The position numbers and the translations under genes were made by a program. 64,000 bases of DNA from JAPHTQ01 sp050287105. GTDB lineage: Bacteria; Pseudomonadota; Gammaproteobacteria; Thiohalomonadales; Thiohalomonadaceae. Of this stretch, positions 57,317 to 64,000 are shown one piece after another. The number at the start of each line of letters is the position of its first letter. The stretch's first letter is position 1. The stretch spans positions 1 to 64,000 of the forward strand of contig JBNKBG010000001.1 in assembly GCA_050287105.1 (NCBI GenBank). Direction: 5' to 3'. The notes below the pieces were generated by a model. The model saw only the letters and a program-made list of their open reading frames with translations. It had not been told where the DNA came from and did not search any database.

Positions 57317-60300
57317 TCACTGTTTAGTAACAGTGACACCTTCTTCACGCCCAAAATTGCTGAAGAAAGAGTCACATTGGTCTGGCTTAATTGTAAAGCA
57401 GGCATCAGAACCAGTATTCGATTGACTGTACCCACAATGAACAAACACACTTGAAGCAGTGGAATTGGGCGAGCCATCGTTTGTTGGCAAGTCATCAGGG
57501 AAGAATATGCCTGGGCGCGGGTTTCCGTTAGCATCCGGTGTCGCTCTAAACGTATTGATCCCCTCATATGTGCCAGGAGCAACAGTGTTTTCATTGGCAG
57601 GATCGTTCGGGACAGTACTACCTTCCCCAGTAAATACAACATTGCCATTTGAATCTGTCACCGTAACAGTGGAATCGTATGTACCAGAACCACTACCAGG
57701 AGTGAATACCACTGTAGATTGCAGCCCAGAAGGATCAATTCCATTGATCGGGTCGCTAAATGCGTAAGCGTAGAGGTTCGTTTGGCCTCCCCCGAATTTA
57801 ATTGGATCATCTGCGGTCCACCTTCCCGTCACCGCATCATAATCCCTCGCCCCAAACCGTGTCAGTTGGGTGTGCTGGTCATAGATGCCGCCCGAAAACC
57901 CAAACGGCTGGAATCCGGGATTGGTGTCGTTGGTGACATTCCCGAATTCATCATAGTCCATTCGCTGCACGATTTCGCCTGTGCTGCTGTTGACGATGAG
58001 CCTCGGACTGCCGAGGTGGTCGCTGATGATGCGATAGGTGATGCCACCCTTGACCATGTAGCTCGGGACGTTGCCTTTTTCAGCGTAGGTGAATCTTGCT
58101 GTGACGTTCCCTGCCCCATCCAATTCGGCGATGGGATTGAGCTGGTCGCGGTAGAGGAAGCCCTGTACCAGTACACCGTCGACTTTTTTACCGATTCGCC
58201 GGTTCTGCCCATCGATGAGATAGTCGATGGTCATTCCACCCGGTAGAGTGACCTGCATCAGGTTACCCAGCAGGTCGTAGTGGTAGTTGGTGGTTAACCC
58301 CGCTTCGGTTTTGCTCAGTAACTCACCATTAGTGGTGTAGCTATAACTGGCTCCACCATAGGTCAACAACCGATCCTGCTCATCATAGGTGGCACCGGTG
58401 CCGTTGTGGTCGATGCGGTTACCATTAAGGTCGTAGGTGTAAGTGGAAACAATGACGCCATCCTTACTCACCGTCTGCAATCTACCCGCCAGGTCGTAAC
58501 CGTAGTCGTAGATGGTAGTCACGCCTTCTATGTTTTCGGTCTTTTGGGTGATACGGCCCAGTTTGTCTCGCTGGTATTGGGTGTCCAGCACGGTGGTGCC
58601 ACTAATTTGCGCGGTTTCACCTGTCGCCTCACCGAAGCCGTTGTAGGTACAGCTGGTGGTGAGATTGCTCAGGGTGGTACCGGTAAGCAGGCCGTTTACA
58701 AGACTGCGATCCAGAGTCAGATCACCCGCTTGTGATAACAGACCATCATCATCGTAACCATAGCTGACAGCGCTACCGTTGACGCTGCGGCTGGTGATCC
58801 AGAAGTTGTTGTCGTATGTCTGGCTGACGTTGCCGCTGATGTCGCCCGCCCATGTGGTGGAGAGGGGCAGGAAGCCATCGTAACTATAAGTGAGGGTGTT
58901 GCCATCAGGCGCGGTCAGTGTACTCAGTTTGCCCGTGGTGGCGTTGTAGTCATAGCCGTACTGGCCTCGCGGAATAGTAAGTGTGGCAAGCTTGCCCCCA
59001 CTGTTGTAGCCGAGGGTGACTGTCTGGCCGTCCGGACGCAGGACTTTGGTCAATTGCTTGTCGAGGTTGTAGCTGTATTGAGTGATTGTTTCCACGCCGC
59101 TCAGGTTAGGTGGTGTGTAGTCAGTCTCTTTATCAACAGTGTTGTAACTGAAAACGTGGGCGCTTTTCCCCGGCGGGGTGAGGCTGGTGAGGTTGCCGTT
59201 GGCATCGTAGCCATATTGGATAATACGACCATCAGGCAGTTTCTGTTCGGTTACCCGACCCACAGCATCATTGGTAAAGATAACATTTCGACCCATCGGA
59301 TCGGTGATACTCCCGAGATAACCTTGGTTGTCGTAATCGAAAGTGAGAGAACGGACAGTAGCACCGATTCCTGTTGTGATACCGGTTAGGCGGCCACGAG
59401 TATCGTAATTGTAATTTACCGCATCAAGATCAAATCTCTGATCTAAAACCGGCCGACCTTTATCGTTCAGCTCGACATGACTCTGGCGACCGGCAGGAGT
59501 CGTTGCCGTCCAGGTGTGTGTGGCAGCGTCGTAAGCGGTGGAGGAAGTCCTACCGTTGACCGTAGTAGTTTCCGATAGCGTGGTCAAATCGCTGGCGTCG
59601 GTCAGTGAAGCCGTGCGATCAGCGCTGAGAGAGAGGGTTATGCCTGCCTGGGTAGTGATGGTGGAAGCATTCACGTAGGGCGCCCCCATGCCGTCACGCG
59701 GGTCGGGTACCCTGTGCAAAGTACGCACAGTGCCATCTGCAGCGGTAGCTGTTTCTGCAATCTCGTTGTCTGTGGTCGTGATATGGCGGGTAGCCACAGT
59801 ACCGTCCGGGGAAATTGAGGTTCTTAATATTTCCGTTTCGTTCAGTCGCTCGACGCCAAAGCGTGAGATGCGGCCTTCCCCACTGGTCATGCTCCCTTCG
59901 AAACCGTTGTCTGTCTGGGTGCGAGCGAGTATCCAGCCACCGCCATCGGGCTGAGACTCACTAGTCAAACGACCGAGGGTATCGTACCCATAAATGTATT
60001 CTGCCCCTGCCGGTTTCTTGAAAGATGTCATGAGACCACCCGATGTGTATCCCATTTGGTACGTTTCACCAACAGGATTGGCGACTGAGGCAAGGTAGCC
60101 ATTAGGATCCAGTGTAACTATGGTACGTTGTCCATCAGGAGCAGTGATGGCAGTAGGTTTACCTGTGATATCGCGTTCGATGGTGATGGTGTTGCCGTCG
60201 CCATCTTCGAAACCGATGAGATTCCCGTCGCCGTCATAATTAAACGTCTGGCGTACCGTGCCGGTTACGCTATCAAGAGTACGGAGGTGTCGACCCGAAA

Positions 60301-63300
60301 CATTGAATACGTAGTATTCGCTGTGATCAGCAGCAGGAACCATGAATTCGCCGGTCGACAATTCGATGCCCGGAGGAGCTACCCGGCGGATACGGAAGTT
60401 GTAGGTGTCCGCAATGTAGAGACTGCCGTCGGGGCCGAGGGCTACATCGTGCGGCCGGTATATATGCGCCAGGATGGCCGGGCTACCGTCACCGCCATAA
60501 CCGGCAACACCGATGCCAGCTACAGTGGTGATGATACCTTCTGGGCTCACCTGGCGAATACGGTGGCCTCTATTCTCTGCAATGTAGAGATTGCCATCTG
60601 GGCTGAAGGCGACGCCAGACGGCCCGTTGAGCAATGCCTGTGTAGCCGGACCATCATCACTGCCATAACCACCACCGGCCACGGTGGTGATAATACCATC
60701 CGAGCTCACCCGGCGGATTCGGCCGCTGTAATAATCCGCAATGTAGAGGCTACCGTCGGGGCTGAGTGCCAGACCGTTCGGGTAGCGGAACTGCGCCAGT
60801 GTAGCCAGACCACCGTCGCCACCATGACCCCAAGCACCGCTACCGGCCACAGTGGTGATGATGCCGTCCGGACTCACCCGACGGACGCGATTGTTAAGAG
60901 TATCCGAAATATAGAGGCTACCGTCGGGTCCAAGGGCAACACCACCTGGGCCGGAGAGTTGTGCCTGGGTGGCTGGGCCGCCGTCGCCGCTAAAACCTGA
61001 AACACCGGTGCCAACCACAGTAGTGATGATGCCGTCTGCCCCCACCATGCGGACACTATGACTACCGTAGTCCGCTATGTAGAAGCTACCGTCAGAGCCG
61101 ATGGTGATATCGGACGGGGAGACGAGCTGCGCCTGAGTGGCCAAACCGCCGTCACCGCTATATCCACTAGTGCCTGTACCGGCCACAGTGCTAATGATGC
61201 CGTTCGGGCTCACCCGGCGGATACTGGGATAGGTGGTGTCCGCAATGTAGAGGCTGCCGTCGGGGCCGAGAGCGATACCGTGCGGGGTAGTTAACCGTGC
61301 CTGGGCGGCCGGACCGCCGTCGCCACTATAACCGACAACACCTGTGCCAGCCACGGTGGTAATGATATTGCCCTGAGCGGCTGCACGGCGCCACGTTCCG
61401 TCGCCCCGGTAGAGGATGGACTCAGCTGTGCCGTAAGTGTGCTGCGCATCCAGGCTCCATCTACCCATTTCGGCGGCACTCGCTATATTGCCGCTTACAG
61501 CAACTGTGTGCTGCCGGGATAAAACCACTTCCGCAGTCGCCCGGTTCCCGCCAATAGCCACGCCGGTACCGATCCGAGCAAAAGAAGAGGAAAACCCGCT
61601 AGGTTTACTATAGATGGCACTATAGACAAAGTGCAGGCTAGAGGTAAGGTTGACATAGCCCATCACGGACCGGCCAAACCCATCCTTTCCGTCCCACTGG
61701 AATGTGGTGTGCAAATTCGGCGCAGGAACAAAGGTCTGGTGGTGAATCTGCCCGGCCACACGGATTTCGAGTTCTATTCGTTTCAGTGAACTCGGTACGG
61801 AAGAACCACTTATCGAAATATCGACTGTTCTACCCGCGACATAACCCGGCACACGATCAGAGCGATAGTTGAGAGTATAGGATGTACCTGTGATTGGAAT
61901 CGACTCACCCAGCACCTGATTCTCCGCTTCGATGATACAGCCGGTGCATTCTGTTGGATCGAATGGCTTGTCTTTATTTTTCGTCTTTGCCAAATCTACA
62001 AGCGGCGGTACCGCATTATTCGGCGGTACAAACGGCCAATTGTAATCCCAAGGTGTAAAGTGGGTGATCGGTGCGCGCCACAGGCTCTTACCTGGCTGGT
62101 AGAGTTGTACCAGTTGCGCACGCTCTGCGTCGGTAATTCCAAGGGCGGCCAGTGCAGCCACATCAGCGGGTACACCACTGCCATCGACATCAATATCTGC
62201 CATACCGTTGCTGACAGAAAGTATTTCGATCACCCGACCGTTATCCGACGGAATCCAGGTAGCTTTATCGCGGTCGTACCAGCCCACTGGCACGATCCCT
62301 CCAACAGGGAAACCGATGAAGTTGTCGACGTAGACGGGTACCGGCTGGTTGAATTGCACTGTCCTGGCACCAGCATTGATTGCTTCGTCCACACTCAGTT
62401 CCACCGCGTAAGTATAACCGCTGCTCGGCGGCAATTTGCCCGGCATGGTATCGGGGCCTTCCGTACCGACGGTGTATTCGGTGGCACGGACGTTCATTGA
62501 AGTGAGTGGTTGTGTGCTGCCGTCTGGCATAACCATGCTAGCCTGGAGCCCCTGAGGAAAAAGAATGGTCGCCTGGCGACTACCGTCGGCGTCTGTCATG
62601 ACGCTGCCCTGCGCCACCTGGAATGGTGTGCTGGAGTTAAGGTCGATGGTGGCGACGTTTGTGTCTAGCGGAATCATCACCACGTCCGACAGCCAAGCGT
62701 AGTCCTTCCACGGCGCATTCACTTGCCGTTGTACCGGCAGGTAGCCTTCCTTTATGTAGTTGACGGTGAGGATGCCTCCGCCATTTACCGCCATATCGAA
62801 CATGCCGTCGGTACGAGTACCGGACCAGCCGAATTCACTGTGATTGAGAATGCTGATGGTCACACCTTTCAATGGTGCGCCGCCACGGGTAGTGACCTTG
62901 CCGCGCAGTATCGCGACACGACGCTCCTTAATGGTGTTTGGTGGTACATCAAACTGAATCGGATGGCTACCACTGTAGAGAAAGGCAGTGGAGTCGTATA
63001 GTTTAGTGGCCACAGTCGGATCGTTAGGTGGTGCGACATTGGCTGGGTCGACCGGCACGTACCCGTTATTGGGTATCGGTGTCACATTGCCGGTAGAGAT
63101 CGTTACATCTTCTACAGCGGTGTTACCTGCACCGTCACGCACAGTGATAATCAGATCATCGCCTGGGCTCGTAGCCAATTGCGCGCTAAAACTACCGTCC
63201 GCAGCAACCTGCACCGTCACCGATTCTCCGGTGGACGTATTGGTAATGGTGATCCAGCTACCCGGTTCAGCACTACCTGGCGCACCAGTGATGATCGCGC

Positions 63301-64000
63301 TACCTGCTTCGATGACGATCGTGATCAAATCACCGTTTACAGGTTGCGGAGCGATGGTGTCGAGGGTACCGCTGAGGGCATAGGTGGTACTGTTACCCGC
63401 CAGATCGGTGGCAATGATATCGAAGCTGTTGCTACCCTCAGTCAATGCAGCGCTGTGACTGAAATAATTCTGCGCATTGAGGAGCAGTGCAGTCCCGTTA
63501 ATCGTGGCTTTGACTGTCTCGTTAATCGCACCGTTAATAGTGAGCGGAGTCTGGTTGGTAATGAAATCGTTGGCCGGAGTATCGACAGTAATGACTGGAG
63601 GAATAGTATCGACGGTGAAGGTAACTTCAGTTTTGTCCGAGGTGTTACCGGCGAAGTCTTCGACATGAGCCGCCAGAACGGCACCACCATCGGAAAGAGG
63701 GCTGGCCAGTGTGCATTGGGCTGTGGCCTCTGTCGTATCACATGTCGCTGCGACTTCGGCACCATTGATATATAGTTTCAGGCTATCACCATCCACCCCC
63801 ATACCATTGTCGCTATAACTGACCTTGATGGTGGGCAGGTTGGTATTGAGGTAGCTGCCATCCAGCGGCAGGGTAATAGTGAGTGTGGGAGCAGTTGTGT
63901 CATAGTAGATCGCCAGGGCGCGAATAGCTTTACTTCGATTCGCGTCACCAATGGCATGGCGTATTTGCCCAGATGAATCTATGTGGATTAATTGTTTGTT
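57317..64000 (-). CDS. Giant Rhs/YD-repeat protein with NHL propeller (teneurin-like), 5' end beyond window
   Basis: At least 2,227 codons; the frame is open to the right edge. Counting from 64000: Ig-like units (about 30-250, with PTLTITLPLDGSYLNTN and PPVITVDTPANDFITNQT), a carboxypeptidase-regulatory-like domain (about 365-415, RGKVTTRGGAPLKGVTISIL), six NHL repeats (about 878-1211, GPDGSLYIAD), YD/RHS repeats (about 1215-2050, GYDTLGRLTSES), Rhs core (GARDYDAVTGRWTADDPIKF) ending INGIDPSGL at about 2091. The tip of about 135 residues holds VHCGYSQSNTGSDACFTIKP, like the His and Cys of L,D-transpeptidase-fold toxins. Rhs shells enclose such tips and cleave them at DPxGL. The 21-bp gap to a lipoprotein gene suggests toxin-immunity. 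Confidence 0.85.
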   Translation of the reverse strand, partial: NKQLIHIDSSGQIRHAIGDANRSKAIRALAIYYDTTAPTLTITLPLDGSYLNTNLPTIKVSYSDNGMGVDGDSLKLYINGAEVAATCDTTEATAQCTLASPLSDGGAVLAAHVEDFAGNTSDKTEVTFTVDTIPPVITVDTPANDFITNQTPLTINGAINETVKATINGTALLLNAQNYFSHSAALTEGSNSFDIIATDLAGNSTTYALSGTLDTIAPQPVNGDLITIVIEAGSAIITGAPGSAEPGSWITITNTSTGESVTVQVAADGSFSAQLATSPGDDLIITVRDGAGNTAVEDVTISTGNVTPIPNNGYVPVDPANVAPPNDPTVATKLYDSTAFLYSGSHPIQFDVPPNTIKERRVAILRGKVTTRGGAPLKGVTISILNHSEFGWSGTRTDGMFDMAVNGGGILTVNYIKEGYLPVQRQVNAPWKDYAWLSDVVMIPLDTNVATIDLNSSTPFQVAQGSVMTDADGSRQATILFPQGLQASMVMPDGSTQPLTSMNVRATEYTVGTEGPDTMPGKLPPSSGYTYAVELSVDEAINAGARTVQFNQPVPVYVDNFIGFPVGGIVPVGWYDRDKATWIPSDNGRVIEILSVSNGMADIDVDGSGVPADVAALAALGITDAERAQLVQLYQPGKSLWRAPITHFTPWDYNWPFVPPNNAVPPLVDLAKTKNKDKPFDPTECTGCIIEAENQVLGESIPITGTSYTLNYRSDRVPGYVAGRTVDISISGSSVPSSLKRIELEIRVAGQIHHQTFVPAPNLHTTFQWDGKDGFGRSVMGYVNLTSSLHFVYSAIYSKPSGFSSSFARIGTGVAIGGNRATAEVVLSRQHTVAVSGNIASAAEMGRWSLDAQHTYGTAESILYRGDGTWRRAAAQGNIITTVAGTGVVGYSGDGGPAAQARLTTPHGIALGPDGSLYIADTTYPSIRRVSPNGIISTVAGTGTSGYSGDGGLATQAQLVSPSDITIGSDGSFYIADYGSHSVRMVGADGIITTVVGTGVSGFSGDGGPATQAQLSGPGGVALGPDGSLYISDTLNNRVRRVSPDGIITTVAGSGAWGHGGDGGLATLAQFRYPNGLALSPDGSLYIADYYSGRIRRVSSDGIITTVAGGGYGSDDGPATQALLNGPSGVAFSPDGNLYIAENRGHRIRQVSPEGIITTVAGIGVAGYGGDGSPAILAHIYRPHDVALGPDGSLYIADTYNFRIRRVAPPGIELSTGEFMVPAADHSEYYVFNVSGRHLRTLDSVTGTVRQTFNYDGDGNLIGFEDGDGNTITIERDITGKPTAITAPDGQRTIVTLDPNGYLASVANPVGETYQMGYTSGGLMTSFKKPAGAEYIYGYDTLGRLTSESQPDGGGWILARTQTDNGFEGSMTSGEGRISRFGVERLNETEILRTSISPDGTVATRHITTTDNEIAETATAADGTVRTLHRVPDPRDGMGAPYVNASTITTQAGITLSLSADRTASLTDASDLTTLSETTTVNGRTSSTAYDAATHTWTATTPAGRQSHVELNDKGRPVLDQRFDLDAVNYNYDTRGRLTGITTGIGATVRSLTFDYDNQGYLGSITDPMGRNVIFTNDAVGRVTEQKLPDGRIIQYGYDANGNLTSLTPPGKSAHVFSYNTVDKETDYTPPNLSGVETITQYSYNLDKQLTKVLRPDGQTVTLGYNSGGKLATLTIPRGQYGYDYNATTGKLSTLTAPDGNTLTYSYDGFLPLSTTWAGDISGNVSQTYDNNFWITSRSVNGSAVSYGYDDDGLLSQAGDLTLDRSLVNGLLTGTTLSNLTTSCTYNGFGEATGETAQISGTTVLDTQYQRDKLGRITQKTENIEGVTTIYDYGYDLAGRLQTVSKDGVIVSTYTYDLNGNRIDHNGTGATYDEQDRLLTYGGASYSYTTNGELLSKTEAGLTTNYHYDLLGNLMQVTLPGGMTIDYLIDGQNRRIGKKVDGVLVQGFLYRDQLNPIAELDGAGNVTARFTYAEKGNVPSYMVKGGITYRIISDHLGSPRLIVNSSTGEIVQRMDYDEFGNVTNDTNPGFQPFGFSGGIYDQHTQLTRFGARDYDAVTGRWTADDPIKFGGGQTNLYAYAFSDPINGIDPSGLQSTVVFTPGSGSGTYDSTVTVTDSNGNVVFTGEGSTVPNDPANENTVAPGTYEGINTFRATPDANGNPRPGIFFPDDLPTNDGSPNSTASSVFVHCGYSQSNTGSDACFTIKPDQCDSFFSNFGREEGVTVTKQ
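60370..61369 (-). repeat. Six tandem NHL-coding repeats, about 168 bp each
   Basis: Inside the Rhs gene, six consecutive units of 53-57 codons start with IITTVAGTG and contain YSGDGGPATQAQL and GPDGSLYIAD. Five are nearly equal; the fifth is shortened (VAGGGYGSDDG). Six NHL units match a closed six-bladed beta-propeller. DNA similarity among units could allow unequal recombination. Confidence 0.9.

Noticed and set aside
60128..61000. Plus-strand open frame of 290 codons opposite the NHL repeats
   Set aside because: Its internal repetition is just the reverse of the NHL-coding repeats; no start context.
1..64000. tRNA genes, rRNA operons, integrase/att pairs, prophage genes
   Set aside because: None could be recognised on reading; apart from the RAYT region no mobile element was supported.

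Overview
The window is chromosomal DNA of a gammaproteobacterium. The order mraZ-rsmH-ftsL-ftsI-mur genes-ftsQAZ-lpxC, followed outward by rnpB, rsmI, lpoA-yraN-diaA-dolP, sspB-sspA and petCBA, is the gene order I know from Pseudomonas and relatives. A closer placement (for example a sulfur-oxidising Chromatiales-like lineage) is only a guess from overall style. Coding density is very high and most genes sit in runs with ATGA or TAATG overlaps.

Layout. 1-4.5 kb (minus): the start of cobU, then an operon of two DUF1538 membrane proteins, a PII-like protein, a CBS-pair protein, a thioredoxin-like protein, ampD and ampE. 4.6-7.9 kb (plus): a membrane-anchored retropepsin-like protease, an AGCS sodium:amino acid symporter, an FKBP isomerase and nadC. 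8.0-13.5 kb (plus): pilB-pilC-pilD-coaE-zapD-yacG. 13.4-21.1 kb (minus): a small lipoprotein, a Nudix-ThiE fusion, argJ, secA, a CapA-like lipoprotein and an M23 peptidase. The stretch from pilC to secA is visibly richer in A+T than its flanks although its genes are core genes. 21.2-40.2 kb: a dciA-like gene on plus, then the complete dcw division/wall cluster on minus, from mraZ (upstream) to lpxC (downstream), with a readable mra promoter and a MraZ-type operator. 40.4-53.1 kb: RNase P RNA, rsmI, the lpoA-yraN-diaA-dolP-glcD-like operon, a macro-domain protein, sspAB, the cytochrome bc1 operon petABC, a Nif3-family protein and an AlgW/DegS-type protease.

53.1-64 kb is accessory and lower in G+C: a sulfotransferase, a REP-associated (RAYT) transposase flanked by inverted copies of its repeat, a beheaded HTH regulator, a SymE-like toxin, and an Rhs locus. 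The Rhs polypeptide (more than 2,200 residues, open at the right edge) carries Ig-like units, a carboxypeptidase-regulatory-like domain, a six-repeat NHL propeller, YD/RHS repeats, an Rhs core ending in DPSGL, and a variable C-terminal tip resembling an L,D-transpeptidase-fold toxin. Behind it lie an exported lipoprotein, an orphan Rhs tip with an M15 (D-Ala-D-Ala carboxypeptidase-like) domain, and a second exported small protein. My reading is a teneurin-like Rhs weapon with two exchangeable wall-attacking tips, each followed by its own exported immunity candidate. This is the most novel part of the window.

Much of the window serves one theme, the cell wall: precursor synthesis (mur, ddlB, mraY), division (fts, zapD), regulation (mraZ), synthase activation (lpoA), recycling (ampD/ampE), outer-membrane lipid A (lpxC), a wall hydrolase (M23) and, in the accessory end, predicted wall-targeting toxins.
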